A stretch of 64,000 nucleotides of DNA from Halobacillus ihumii (GCF_902726645.1 NZ_CACVAO010000001.1:2357362-2421361); one strand, 5' to 3'. Numbered from the stretch's first letter, positions 9,134 to 17,937 are shown. A program made the numbers and translations. The notes: generated by a model from the sequence alone, not told the origin.

Positions 9134-9245
9134 TTAACATTCACTTAGCGCAAAGGCTTGTAGTTTCATTAATGAGGATGTAAATATGACGTGTGCTTAT
9201 GGCATTATTTATTTATAAAAAAAGAGAGGCACATGGCTCTCTCTG

Positions 9246-9605
9246 TTAATAGTAAGGATAGTATGGGTAATACGGGTAGTATGGACGATAGTAAGGATAC
9301 AGAGCTAATCCTGCTAAAGCTGCAAGCGGGAAAGCGAGTCTCCTAAAGCGTCTTGCTCTGCGACGGCCGTAACCGTATCCATAATCACCATACTGCCTGC
9401 TTTCGATTTCATCCCCATTGTCATCCACCATAACATCCTCACTTACGAGAACAGTGATTCCGTCATCATCGACGTGAACAATAACACCGTCAATAGTGGC
9501 TCCGTCTGATAATGCAATCATCACATGGTAGTATTTATACTTTTCACATTTGCTATAGGTAGGCTTTTCGTAACCATTATCATACATATTCCGTTCGTCG
9601 GTCAT
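9246..9605 (-). CDS. Small protein with beta-barrel-like core and Tyr-Pro-rich tail
   Basis: A 119-aa protein that I do not recognise by name. The middle (HVMIALSDGATIDGVIVHVDDDG) has the alternating pattern of a small beta barrel of the LSm/SH3 kind. It is followed by an acidic linker, a YGYGYGRRRARRFRR basic patch, one hydrophobic span (LAFPLAALAGLALY) and a tail made of PYYPYY repeats. The Tyr-rich tail and small size are reminiscent of spore coat or spore surface proteins of Bacillales, but that is only an impression. The ATG follows GGGAGGGG. It is monocistronic, convergent with the protease gene. Confidence 0.8.
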   Translation of the reverse strand: MTDERNMYDNGYEKPTYSKCEKYKYYHVMIALSDGATIDGVIVHVDDDGITVLVSEDVMVDDNGDEIESRQYGDYGYGYGRRRARRFRRLAFPLAALAGLALYPYYRPYYPYYPYYPYY

Positions 9606-9743
9606 ATGACACCCCTCCCTTTACAAAATCATGATACGCACCCAGACCATATGTGTGACAAAAAATTATGATAAGTCATAATTCTTAATATATAATCCCA
9701 TTTTTAGTAAACTAAAAGAAACCATATAGATGAGGTGATGGAA

Positions 9744-10688
9744 TTGGAAAAAAGAGCACCGATTGACCTTGGTAACCGTATTCACTTGATTGATGGCTTT
9801 GATCTTGGCATACCAGGCCGCACAGGTACATATGTGATAGAGGAAGAAAACTTAACATTGGTGGAAACAGGGCCGAGCCCATCTGTTCCCCGTATTCTGG
9901 AAGGGCTGAAGGAATTAGGACAAGAGCCGGCTCATGTGAAATACATTATTTTGACCCATATCCATCTTGATCACGCAGGTGGTGCGGGTCTTCTATTGAA
10001 TGAGTGCCCTGAAGCTAAGGTGATTGTCCATAGTCGGGGCAAGCGTCATCTTGCAGATCCAACAAAATTGATTGCGGGTGCCCGTGCTGTTTATGGAGAC
10101 CAATTCGACCAATTGTTCGATCCTATTTTACCGATACCTGAAGAACGACTACTAATAAAAGAGGATGGAGATACCCTAACCATAGGGAGGGACTGCAGCC
10201 TTAAATTTCTTGATACACCTGGACATGCAAAGCATCATTTAGGGATTTATGATCCAGTCAGTAATGGGGTTTTTACAGGGGATACAGTAGGAATTCGCTA
10301 CCATCAAACGGATGATCGTGGATTAACTTTCTATTTGCCCTCGACTTCGCCTAACCAGTTCAATCCTGAAGCGATGCAGCAATCAATCGATCGAATCAAA
10401 GGAATGAACATTGACCGAATTTATTTCGGTCATTTCGGGGAGTCTAGAGATCCAGCCAAGGTGTTTAAACAAGTGTCTGAATGGATTCCTGTCTTTGTAG
10501 AGGCCGCAGAAAAATCGTATGCGAATGGTGAGGGTGCAGCAGGTACTCAACTTCGGCTCCTTGAAAAAGTTTCCGGCTATTTAAGCGAACACGGAATACC
10601 CGATGATCATCCTGTTTATGAAATATTGAAACTTGATTTTGAAGTATGTGCAATGGGGTTGATGGATTACTTGGACAAAGCCAAATAA
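9744..10688 (+). CDS. MBL-fold metallohydrolase
   Basis: A roughly 314-aa metallo-beta-lactamase-fold protein. The zinc-binding signature HIHLDHAGGAG lies near residues 73-83, with further ligands in DTPGHAKHHLG and FTGDTVG and a last His in FGHFGES, so a two-metal site is likely. A C-terminal helical region of about 90 residues follows. The start is uncertain: TTG 9744 has GAGGTGA five bases upstream and fits best; ATG 9738 lies inside that site. Substrate unknown; family members hydrolyse thioesters, lactones or nucleic acid esters. It is transcribed alone, just before the small toxin-antitoxin-like locus. Confidence 0.85.
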   Translation: MEKRAPIDLGNRIHLIDGFDLGIPGRTGTYVIEEENLTLVETGPSPSVPRILEGLKELGQEPAHVKYIILTHIHLDHAGGAGLLLNECPEAKVIVHSRGKRHLADPTKLIAGARAVYGDQFDQLFDPILPIPEERLLIKEDGDTLTIGRDCSLKFLDTPGHAKHHLGIYDPVSNGVFTGDTVGIRYHQTDDRGLTFYLPSTSPNQFNPEAMQQSIDRIKGMNIDRIYFGHFGESRDPAKVFKQVSEWIPVFVEAAEKSYANGEGAAGTQLRLLEKVSGYLSEHGIPDDHPVYEILKLDFEVCAMGLMDYLDKAK

Positions 10689-10746
10689 CCTTTCCTTCTT
10701 CAGCCGGGGAATTTTCCTAGCAGGTTGTGTAAATGATCAAGATTTA

Positions 10747-10755
10747 TGGTATAAT
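10747..10755 (+). promoter_or_regulatory. Extended -10 promoter of the antisense RNA
   Basis: TGGTATAAT is an extended -10 element (TGn plus a perfect TATAAT). A weak -35 (GTGTAA or TTGTGT) lies upstream. Transcription would start near 10762 and run toward the toxin gene. Confidence 0.6.
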
Positions 10756-10776
10756 AATCTATAGGAACCATATAAT

Positions 10777-10804
10777 AAAAAAGGTTGCAGCTGTCACTGC
10801 AACC
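10777..10804 (-). terminator. Terminator of the toxin mRNA
   Basis: Read on the minus strand, GGTTGCAG-(6 nt)-CTGCAACC is an eight-base-pair perfect stem followed directly by TTTTTT, a canonical intrinsic terminator for the small toxin gene. Confidence 0.8.
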
Positions 10805-10852
10805 CTTCTAGATAATGATTCCCCCCAGGGGATCAGCTATCCACTTAAGGAG

Positions 10853-10901
10853 TAGACCTCTCCCGATTAACATGTCAGGCTAATAGGGAGGTCTATTTTT
10901 T
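10853..10901 (+). terminator. Terminator of the antisense RNA, overlapping the toxin stop codon
   Basis: TAGACCT at 10853-10859 pairs with AGGTCTA at 10889-10895, extended by CCC/GGG, and TTTTTT follows at 10896-10901. The same bases carry the toxin stop codon on the other strand. Confidence 0.78.
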
Positions 10902-10982
10902 ATTGATCATTTTTATGATCAACGCGAGCAATGCAATCAAAAACGTCCCGAATGAAAATAAAACCATCAGAACTTCATACAT
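10893..10982 (-). CDS. Putative holin-like type I toxin peptide, 29 aa
   Basis: The peptide MYEVLMVLFSFGTFLIALLA continues with a hydrophobic LIIK and ends in the basic tail KMINKK. This is a single membrane span with the YE-x-L-x-x-x-x-SFG beginning typical of the small Gram-positive holin-like toxins (Hol_Tox family). GGGGGTGA lies 11 bases upstream of the ATG; an in-frame ATG at 10994 would add four residues (MPIS) but abuts the ribosome binding site. The leader AACCCC can pair with the GGGG of that site and mask it. A promoter lies upstream and a terminator downstream. The membrane-toxic role is inferred from family and layout. Confidence 0.72.
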   Translation of the reverse strand: MYEVLMVLFSFGTFLIALLALIIKMINKK

Positions 10983-11050
10983 GCTAATAGGCATCACCCC
11001 CTTACTGCCATTGGGGTTAGCCGACCTACCCTAAAAGGAATATTATCTGT

Positions 11051-11079
11051 ATATTATTGTATCACATTCCATTAGGCAA
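11051..11079 (-). promoter_or_regulatory. Promoter of the toxin mRNA
   Basis: On the minus strand TTGCCT (11074-11079), a 17-base spacer and TAATAT (11051-11056) form a sigma-A-like promoter, with a start near 11044. The predicted mRNA to the terminator at 10777 would be about 268 nt, a usual size for such toxins. Confidence 0.55.
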
Positions 11080-11142
11080 TCCTACCATAAAAAGGAACAT
11101 ATGTTCTGGTTTCGGGCTGCCTTATCTCATTTCACTCAAGAC

Positions 11143-11895
11143 TCACTGCACGAAATTAGGGAGAATTAACACTTCAACCCGTCTGTTTTTTGCCCTATTT
11201 TGCGGGGTATCGTTTGGCGCTACAGGGCTGTGCTCACCATAACCTTTGGCACTAAAGAGCCGGGGGTCGAGCTTTTCATTATTTAACAGTAAACTCATAA
11301 AGTTTACGGCTCGCATTACGCTCAACTCCCAGTTGGATTGAAAATCACTGTTACGAATTGGGCGGTTGTCCGTGTGGCCGCTAATGATGATTTCATGCGG
11401 TTCCTTTGTATTAAGAATCTCTGACATATCTTTAGCAATGCCGATACCGTCTCTTTTAACTTCTGCACTGCCTGAGTCAAAGAACACGTTATCTAAAATA
11501 ACGACTAACAATCCCTTTTCTGATAAACTCGTTGTGAGCTCACCGATTAGCTTATTTTCTTCGATATAACCTTCAATTTCCTTCTGTAAAGATTTTAAAG
11601 GTAACAGTTTGTTCTCTTCTGTCTGAGTTTTAACTTTTGGTTCTTCTTCCTTTTCTTCCTCATCACTGCTTATACTTAATGGTTCTATTGGGCTCTCCTC
11701 ATGTTCCATGGGTCCTTCCCCACCACTGAATTCATTTCGGAAAACCTCAGAAAACTCTTTGAACTTTTGTGCATCAATTTCACTTGAGGCAAAAAGAACA
11801 ATAAACAATGCTAAAAGCAGTGTTAACATGTCAGCATAGGGTAAAAGCCAGGACTCATCGGTGTGATTTTCCTCACGCCGTTTCTTCTTTCTCAT
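11143..11895 (-). CDS. motB: Flagellar motor stator protein MotB
   Basis: A 250-aa stator subunit that anchors the ion channel to peptidoglycan. A basic N-terminus is followed by the single span PYADMLTLLLALFIVLFA with the ion-binding Asp in PYAD, a charged linker with an acidic EEEKEEEP stretch, and an OmpA-like domain with SGHTDNRPI and NRRVEVLI. The start is ATG 11893-11895, preceded by AAGGAGGAAACC; a longer frame to 11958 has no such site. It overlaps motA by 23 bases, implying translational coupling. The sequence pattern is closer to proton-type MotB than to sodium-type MotS, but I would not decide the ion from this alone. Confidence 0.93.
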   Translation of the reverse strand: MRKKKRREENHTDESWLLPYADMLTLLLALFIVLFASSEIDAQKFKEFSEVFRNEFSGGEGPMEHEESPIEPLSISSDEEEKEEEPKVKTQTEENKLLPLKSLQKEIEGYIEENKLIGELTTSLSEKGLLVVILDNVFFDSGSAEVKRDGIGIAKDMSEILNTKEPHEIIISGHTDNRPIRNSDFQSNWELSVMRAVNFMSLLLNNEKLDPRLFSAKGYGEHSPVAPNDTPQNRAKNRRVEVLILPNFVQ

Positions 11896-12685
11896 TGGTT
11901 TCCTCCTTGTCTGCCTCCGAATGTAGTTTAGCAAGGTCAGAGGGTGATAAATAGACACTTAATTTATCTTTAACCACAAGCGGTGATTCTCCTTCTGTAA
12001 TCGAAAGGACACCCTCGATGATCACATATTTATACTGTACTTCATTTTTTGACTTTTCCTTCAGCTTGTTTGCGAAAGGATGCCATAACACATATCCTGA
12101 GAAAATTCCTAAAAGCGTAGCAACAAAAGCTGCTGAAATTGCATGGCCAAGAGCTTCGGTATCATCCATATTCCCTAGTGCCGCAATAAGACCGATTACT
12201 GCCCCGAGTACTCCAAGTGTAGGGGCATAGGTGCCGGCTTGTGTGAAAATAGCTGCCCCTTTTTGGTGCCTGTGTTCCATGGCGTCCACTTTTTCTACTA
12301 AAACATCCCGGATAAATTCGGGTGTCTGACCATCGATCGTTAATTGCAATCCTGATCTTAAAAACGGGTCATCCAGTTCATCGATCCTTTGTTCTAATGC
12401 AAGCAATCCTTCTTTACGGGTAAAGTCTGCTAGTTCTGTAAAAAGGGTAATTAAATAATGAAAATCATGTCCCTTCGTTTCCTTAAACAGAATCTTCATA
12501 AGGGCAGGGATACGTTTAATTGTACTCATGGGAAAGGCGATGAATACAGTTGCTGCTGTGCCAAGAAAGATAATGAGTAATGCAGCCGGGTTGATGATCG
12601 CAACTAAGCTGACGCCTTTTAATACCATTCCTGCCGATACTGCAATTATGCTTAAAATGATTCCAATTATTGTTGATTTATCCAT
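11873..12685 (-). CDS. motA: Flagellar motor stator protein MotA
   Basis: A 270-aa stator subunit with four membrane spans, two at the N-terminus (IGIILSIIAVSAGM, PAALLIIFLGTAATVF) and two after residue 145 (YAPTLGVLGAVIGLIAAL, AISAAFVATLLGIFSGY). The cytoplasmic loop between them interacts with FliG. It works with MotB in a complex that couples ion flow to rotation. The ATG follows AGAGGTGGG. The charged C-terminus overlaps the motB start. No other flagellar or chemotaxis genes are in the window, as is common for motAB in Bacillus. Confidence 0.94.
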   Translation of the reverse strand: MDKSTIIGIILSIIAVSAGMVLKGVSLVAIINPAALLIIFLGTAATVFIAFPMSTIKRIPALMKILFKETKGHDFHYLITLFTELADFTRKEGLLALEQRIDELDDPFLRSGLQLTIDGQTPEFIRDVLVEKVDAMEHRHQKGAAIFTQAGTYAPTLGVLGAVIGLIAALGNMDDTEALGHAISAAFVATLLGIFSGYVLWHPFANKLKEKSKNEVQYKYVIIEGVLSITEGESPLVVKDKLSVYLSPSDLAKLHSEADKEETNEKEETA

Positions 12686-13033
12686 ATTCCCACCTCTTGC
12701 TTATCTTGTAGTTTATATAAAACTTCCACGGAATGCTTTCTGTCAGTAAGTAAGTGATTGACTCCAAACACGCTGCAGCCTCCTCTATTTGCCGGATGAA
12801 TTCACCTGTACTTGTATGTAACGTAATTTTGACGGAAACTATAACTAGTAACTCTATTTATTTTATCGTTCAATTCGTGGCATTTATAAAGTAAAAAAAG
12901 GGAATCTATTAAGGTGAATTTTGACAATATGAAAAACTCAGCCTTAGCACGTAAGCAGAAAATTTATTATAATGAACCCGAAGACATTGTGAAGTATTTC
13001 ACTAATTACACCAGTTGGGAGATAGTGAGGACT
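12686..13033 (+). promoter_or_regulatory. motA-cydD intergenic region with a likely cydD promoter
   Basis: The region between the divergent motA and cydD holds no independent gene. TTAGCA at 12944-12949 and TATAAT at 12968-12973 with an 18-base spacer form a good sigma-A-type promoter for cydD. An open frame continuous with cydD reaches back to a GTG at 12914, but this promoter would start transcription near 12980. I did not find a Rex-type TTGTGAA palindrome. Confidence 0.45.
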
Positions 13034-14767
13034 ATGAAGCATCTAAGTAAAATAGCTTTCGGACAAAAAAATCTGATCGCACTGTTAGTCGTTTCATCTG
13101 TCTTAATCGGGATGATGATACTTGGTCAGGCATACTTTTTTGTGGCTATTATTGAACGGATTTATTTGCAGGAAGAGCCGTTCGAGGGAGTATTCCTCTT
13201 ATTAGCTGGATTACTATTGGTCATTATTGGACGTGCATTGCTTACTCACATTAATGGGTGGGCAGGGGTGAAAATAGCTTCTGAAGCCAAGCGTGATCTA
13301 AGAGATTCACTTCTCGCTAAGTATTCTCGTAACCCTATCCAAGCATCATTGCAGGGTCAATCTGGTCAGAAAGTAAGTGTGTTGATGGATGCGGTGGATG
13401 AAGTTGACCCGTATTTTAGCAGTTATATTCCACAGATCATTCAATCTGCAATTGTTCCAGTCATGATTTTAGTTGTCGTGTTTACACAACACCTTTATTC
13501 AGGACTGATCATCGTGGTGACTGCCCCGTTTATTCCCTTTTTCATGGCGATTATAGGGATGAAAACCAAAGATAAATCTGAGGAGCAGATGGATAAGCTT
13601 GCCGCTTTCTCTGGACAGTTCCTGGATACATTACAAGGGCTGACAACCCTGAAGCTATTTGGACAGTCTTCCCATCAGAAGCAAAAGATTCGTAAGAGCA
13701 GCATCAATTTTCGCGAGGCTACCATGGAAGTGTTAAAGATTGCTTTTGTTTCTTCTTTTATGATGGAGCTTATCTCTATGCTTAGTATAGGATTGATTGC
13801 GCTTGAAATAGCCATTCAACTTGTTGTCTATGAAAATATCAGCTTTTTTACAGCGTTTTTCATTCTAATTCTTGCTCCTGAATTTTTCTCCGGGCTAAAG
13901 GATCTGGCTAGTGCTTTTCATACTGGCAGGGGAAGTGCAGGGGCAGCGGAGAAGGTGCAAGGTGAATTGGATGAACAAGAAGTGTCAGTACGCTGGGGGG
14001 AACAGGATCTTCAAAATGGGGGAAGACCACCTTATATAGAGTTAGAAAATTTATCTTTCAGTTATGGACAAGATTCTTTTGCCTTACATCACATTTCCAC
14101 GATCATCCCATCATACGGTCAAATTGCGATTGTTGGGAGGAGCGGTTCTGGGAAAACAACATTGCTTCATTTATTAGCTGGACTGATGAATCCGCAAGAA
14201 GGAACAATTATCGTAAATGGACAGCCCTTATCAGATTATAAGGAACAGGATTGGTTTAACCAGTTAAGTTATATTTCTCAACAACCGTATTTATTTTCAG
14301 GATCGATAGCAGAAAATATTGCGATCGGCGGTAAAGATAACCCTTCACGAATGAATATTGATAAAGCAGCCCGCAAGGCAGGGCTTGCTAACCTGATAGA
14401 CTCCCTTGAATCTGGATTAGATACGCCTGTGGGTGAGGCGGGACGAGGACTTTCCGGAGGCGAGCAACAGCGTGTTGCTATTGCAAGAGCCTTCCTGAAA
14501 CAACCCGCTGTTATTCTCTTCGATGAGCCTACAACAGGGCTTGACCTTCGTACGGAAAAAATTATGCAGCAGTCCATGAAAGAGTTAGCCCAGACTTCGA
14601 CCGTCATTACGGTTGCCCATAGGTTGCACACGATTAGACAAGCAGATCAAATTCTTTTTCTGGATCAGGGAGAATTAGCAGGACAGGGAACGCATGGAGA
14701 CTTAATCGAATCCACTACCGAATATCGTCAGATGGTTTCTGTTCAACAGGGGAGTGATGCGAAGTGA
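13034..14767 (+). CDS. cydD: Thiol/heme-type ABC exporter subunit CydD
   Basis: A membrane-ATPase fusion with six N-terminal spans and a C-terminal nucleotide-binding domain: Walker A GRSGSGKTT, signature LSGGEQQR, Walker B VILFDEPTTGLD and switch His in VAHRL. CydDC is needed to assemble cytochrome bd oxidase and exports reduced thiols. From ATG 13034 it has 577 aa, the normal family length; GTG 12914 would give 617 aa, but a good promoter lies inside that extension. The ribosome binding site GTGAGG is close to this ATG, so the start is not certain. It overlaps cydC by four bases. The cydAB genes are not adjacent, unlike B. subtilis cydABCD. Confidence 0.88.
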   Translation: MKHLSKIAFGQKNLIALLVVSSVLIGMMILGQAYFFVAIIERIYLQEEPFEGVFLLLAGLLLVIIGRALLTHINGWAGVKIASEAKRDLRDSLLAKYSRNPIQASLQGQSGQKVSVLMDAVDEVDPYFSSYIPQIIQSAIVPVMILVVVFTQHLYSGLIIVVTAPFIPFFMAIIGMKTKDKSEEQMDKLAAFSGQFLDTLQGLTTLKLFGQSSHQKQKIRKSSINFREATMEVLKIAFVSSFMMELISMLSIGLIALEIAIQLVVYENISFFTAFFILILAPEFFSGLKDLASAFHTGRGSAGAAEKVQGELDEQEVSVRWGEQDLQNGGRPPYIELENLSFSYGQDSFALHHISTIIPSYGQIAIVGRSGSGKTTLLHLLAGLMNPQEGTIIVNGQPLSDYKEQDWFNQLSYISQQPYLFSGSIAENIAIGGKDNPSRMNIDKAARKAGLANLIDSLESGLDTPVGEAGRGLSGGEQQRVAIARAFLKQPAVILFDEPTTGLDLRTEKIMQQSMKELAQTSTVITVAHRLHTIRQADQILFLDQGELAGQGTHGDLIESTTEYRQMVSVQQGSDAK

Positions 14768-16485
14768 AAGACCTGTCCATGGTAGTGAAGCTCGTAGTTA
14801 GAGAGAAAAAAGATATCCTGCTATCCATTTTGTTCGGATTTCTTGCAGGAATAACAGCTGTTGGACTATTTGGGGCGAGTGGCTATTTGGTATCAAAGGC
14901 TGCGCTCATTCCTCCGCTTTACACGCTGATTTTAGTCGTATCTTTCGTTAAACTGCTAGGGTTCATAAGAGCAATAAGCCGCTACATTGAACGATATGTT
15001 TCTCATCGAGCCACTTTTACGATTTTGAGTCATTTACGTGTGTCCTTTTATGAAAAATTGGAACCGCTGGCTCCAAGGATTTTTCAGAAGTATCGCAGCG
15101 GTGATTTGTTAGCTAGAATTGTAGGGGATGTAGAAAGTCTGCAAAACTTCTTTCTACGTGTATTTTACCCTCCTATTGTCCTGCTGATTGTGTTTCTGTT
15201 TACGATCATATTTACCACTTTTTATTCACTGTCTATTGCACTTGTTCTGCTTGGGGGATTGCTCGTCACTGTCCTGGTGGTGCCGCTGTTATTCGCTATG
15301 CGGCAGCGGAAAATTGAAGGTCAAGTTCGCGAAGTACGGGGAGTTCTATCAACAGAGACAACAGAATTGCTATACGGTTTTCGCGATCTGAAAATCTATC
15401 GTAAACTCGCGGAAAAGGAAAGCCAGCTAAAAAGGTCCTCAGACTACTATATTCGAGAGCAGGAGAAGATTGGGGTCCATGCTTCCTTAAGTCAGGCTAT
15501 GAATTCATTAGCCTCTTTAGTTGCATCCTGGGTTGTACTGGCTTTAGGTGCTTATTTGGTTGCTGAAGGCCAATTAGAGGGGATCTTCCTTGCGATGCTA
15601 GTGATGATTTCACTGACTGTATTCGAAAACGTTACCCCTATGGCCGTCTTCCCAATTCATTTAGAGGACAGCCGTCGGGCAGCAAACCGGTTATTTTCTG
15701 TAGTTCTTACCAATAGTGAGGCGACTCAGCCTAACCAAGCTACTATTCAGTTTCAGGAGCACCAAGATTTGGCAATAGATATACATGAGGTAAGCTTTAC
15801 ATTTCCTGATGAAGTAAGGTCGACCTTGAAGAACGTCAACTTGCACTTACCTGCAGGATCGAAAACGGCCATCGTTGGGCCAAGTGGTTCTGGTAAATCC
15901 ACATTGCTGCAGCTTATATTAAAAATGCAGATGGAGTATACAGGGAAGGTCAAAGTTGGGGGGACATCACTGGACTTCCTCGATCAGGAAAGTCTCTGGA
16001 GTCATACAAACGTAGTGCTGCAGGAAAATCACTTTTTCTACGGTACTATAAGAGAAAATTTAATGCTGGCGGGCGATGATTTAACGGATAGACAGCTGGA
16101 AGAAGCACTGGCGAAAGTGAAATTGCATCATGTTCATTTAACTGATTCAGTTTTAGAAAAGGGCGAAAATCTTTCTGGTGGTGAAAAACAGCGTTTAGCA
16201 ATAGCTCGGACACTGCTTAAATCGAAGTCCTTATGGGTTTTAGATGAACCCACTTCATCAGTAGATGCGCTTACGGAAACAACAATCTACAAGCATTTAT
16301 TTGAGGCAGCCGAGGATGATACGCTCATCCTTGTAAGTCATCGATTAACAGGGCTTGAACATATGGATAAAATTGTTGTGATGGAGCAAGGCGAGATTGT
16401 GGAAGAGGGAACTTTTGATGAATTAATGGACAAGCGGGGTTACTTCTACCAAATGAAACAGATCGAGAAAAGTTTATTTATGTAG
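14764..16485 (+). CDS. cydC: ABC exporter subunit CydC
   Basis: The 573-aa partner half-transporter of CydD. It has six spans (SILFGFLAGITAVGLFGASGYLVSKAA is typical, given here only in part as GASGYLVSKAA), the loop RAISRYIERYVSHRATF, and a nucleotide-binding domain with GPSGSGKST, LSGGEKQR and LWVLDEPTSSVD. The GTG start overlaps the cydD stop as GTGA, which indicates coupled translation. No gene follows on this strand; the next gene is convergent. The heterodimer is expected in the plasma membrane. Confidence 0.9.
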   Translation: MKDLSMVVKLVVREKKDILLSILFGFLAGITAVGLFGASGYLVSKAALIPPLYTLILVVSFVKLLGFIRAISRYIERYVSHRATFTILSHLRVSFYEKLEPLAPRIFQKYRSGDLLARIVGDVESLQNFFLRVFYPPIVLLIVFLFTIIFTTFYSLSIALVLLGGLLVTVLVVPLLFAMRQRKIEGQVREVRGVLSTETTELLYGFRDLKIYRKLAEKESQLKRSSDYYIREQEKIGVHASLSQAMNSLASLVASWVVLALGAYLVAEGQLEGIFLAMLVMISLTVFENVTPMAVFPIHLEDSRRAANRLFSVVLTNSEATQPNQATIQFQEHQDLAIDIHEVSFTFPDEVRSTLKNVNLHLPAGSKTAIVGPSGSGKSTLLQLILKMQMEYTGKVKVGGTSLDFLDQESLWSHTNVVLQENHFFYGTIRENLMLAGDDLTDRQLEEALAKVKLHHVHLTDSVLEKGENLSGGEKQRLAIARTLLKSKSLWVLDEPTSSVDALTETTIYKHLFEAAEDDTLILVSHRLTGLEHMDKIVVMEQGEIVEEGTFDELMDKRGYFYQMKQIEKSLFM

Positions 16486-16581
16486 CGGGGGCGCTAGATG
16501 TTTTAAGAGTGATGTTCAAAAAGAAGTTGTGCATAAAGTAAGAATAAAATGCATGTGAATGAATTTCATAATTCTCAGCTG

Positions 16582-16692
16582 TTCCCTCATCTGGATGAGG
16601 AGTAGTGGGACGGAGTAATTTTGACTAAGTACGGGGATAGACGCAGTTCGGCTAAAGTCGAAACCTCCTGTTTCAATGCCGAACTGCCCCGT
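16582..16692. terminator. Hairpins between convergent cydC and threonine synthase genes
   Basis: Two inverted repeats lie here: CCTCAT/ATGAGG at about 16584-16601, and a longer one with ACGGGG plus GCAGTTCGGC at 16631-16652 facing GCCGAACTGC plus CCCGT at 16678-16692. The large loop and lack of a T-run make these weak intrinsic terminators; they may separate the convergent transcripts. Confidence 0.45.
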
Positions 16693-16704
16693 GTCCTGGG
16701 ATAA

Positions 16705-17937
16705 CTATTTTACAAAAGAGGAGGCTAATGGAAGTGATTCACCAGGTTCAAGGACTGGAACATCAACTTCCGCGGTGTCAGGGTACTTAATACCAGCTCC
16801 TGTATTAAGAACGACGACACTCTCCTCCTGTTTAATCCAGTTCTGTTCTCTTAGCCGGCGGGCAGCTAAGAATGCAGCGGCACCTTCTGGGCATACAAAG
16901 GAACCTTCAAGCTTGGCGACTTGTTTCAGTTCTTTAAGGATCTCATCTTCTTCTACGGCGATTGCACATCCGTCTGTTTCATAAAGGGCGTGAAGAATAA
17001 GGAAATCACCAATAGCCTTAGGAACGTTTATGCCGAACGCTTGTGTCTGTGAGTTTTCCCAGAATACAGATTCGGTTTTTCCTTGTTTCCAGGCTTCCAC
17101 AATAGGCGCACAGCCTTCTGCCTGCACAGCTACAAGTCGAGGCATTTTTTGGCCCTCCAGCCAACCAAGTGCCTGCAACTCTTGAAGTGCTTTATAGATA
17201 CCAATTAATCCAACGCCGCCTCCTGTTGGATAGAGGATTACATCCGGCAGCTTCCAGTTCAACTGTTCAGCTATTTCCAGCCCCATTGTTTTTTTCCCTT
17301 CAATTCTATAAGGCTCTTTTAGTGTAGACACATCATACAGGCCTTGCTTCTTTACAGCTTCAGCTACCATTTTTCCAGCATCACTGATCAGGCCGTTTAC
17401 TAGAAAGAGATTAGCACCGGATAAGGCACATTCGTTTCTTGTAATAGATGGAGCATCTACAGGCATTACAATAGTAGAGCTTATATGTGCTCGAGCAGCA
17501 TAGAGGGCCCAGGCTGCTCCTGCGTTTCCATTTGTGGGCATGGCAAGAGCTTCGACTCCCAGTTCTTTAGCTTTTGATACACCAACAGCTGCACCTCTAG
17601 CTTTGAATGCCCCTGTAGGGATAATTCCCTCATCTTTCATTAATAGATTCGGCAGTTCCATATCTTCACCAAGTGTCGGCATCGAGAGGAGTGGAGTCAT
17701 ACCTTCCCCCATTGTCGTGACATGTTCCTCTGACTGGACGGGAAGAAGTTCGTGGTAGCGCCATAGATCAGGTTTTCTCCGCTCTAAATCGGCGGGCCTC
17801 CATTCTTTCGCTAACCGATCCAGGTTATATTCAACTAGCAGCGGAGCCCCACAATCACATAAATGATGAATGGCATCTTTCTCATAGGTCTGCAAACATT
17901 TCGGACAGTAAAGATGAGAGATATAACTATAATCCAA
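16705..17937 (-). CDS. thrC: Threonine synthase-type PLP enzyme
   Basis: A roughly 410-aa fold-type II PLP enzyme. A zinc-ribbon-like N-terminus with Cys11, Cys14, Cys27 and Cys29 precedes the catalytic domain, as in the longer class of threonine synthases. Lys112 in PTGAFKARGA should bind PLP; MPTNGNAGAAWA and PTGGGVGLIG are phosphate-site loops. It would convert O-phosphohomoserine to threonine. The start chosen is TTG 17937, eight bases after GGAGG; the frame also has TTG 17952, which lies upstream of that site. No homoserine genes are adjacent, so a related role such as another beta-replacing lyase is possible. Confidence 0.82.
   Translation of the reverse strand: MDYSYISHLYCPKCLQTYEKDAIHHLCDCGAPLLVEYNLDRLAKEWRPADLERRKPDLWRYHELLPVQSEEHVTTMGEGMTPLLSMPTLGEDMELPNLLMKDEGIIPTGAFKARGAAVGVSKAKELGVEALAMPTNGNAGAAWALYAARAHISSTIVMPVDAPSITRNECALSGANLFLVNGLISDAGKMVAEAVKKQGLYDVSTLKEPYRIEGKKTMGLEIAEQLNWKLPDVILYPTGGGVGLIGIYKALQELQALGWLEGQKMPRLVAVQAEGCAPIVEAWKQGKTESVFWENSQTQAFGINVPKAIGDFLILHALYETDGCAIAVEEDEILKELKQVAKLEGSFVCPEGAAAFLAARRLREQNWIKQEESVVVLNTGAGIKYPDTAEVDVPVLEPGESLPLASSFVK

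Larger units (their letters stand above)
10762..10901 (+). ncRNA. Antisense RNA antitoxin candidate (type I, RatA/SR4-like arrangement)
   Basis: A transcript of about 140 nt is bounded by the extended -10 promoter ending at 10755 and a terminator with T-run at 10896-10901. It has no convincing reading frame or ribosome binding site. It contains the hairpin GGTTGCAG/CTGCAACC and is complementary to roughly the last 125 nt of the predicted toxin mRNA from the minus strand, including its stop codon. This 3'-end overlap is how RatA and SR4 pair with txpA and bsrG mRNAs in B. subtilis. Expression and function are inferred from architecture only. Confidence 0.6.

Noticed and set aside
12914..13033. 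N-terminal extension of CydD
   Set aside because: A good -35/-10 pair lies inside it and the family length fits ATG 13034. The case is not closed because the site before 13034 is close to the ATG.
14278..14631. Minus-strand frame inside cydD
   Set aside because: It is the complement of the ABC signature and Walker B region; no independent signal.
16582..16692. Possible riboswitch or T-box before threonine synthase
   Set aside because: The hairpins lie at the 3' end of thrC, not upstream of it, and lack the T-box core sequence.
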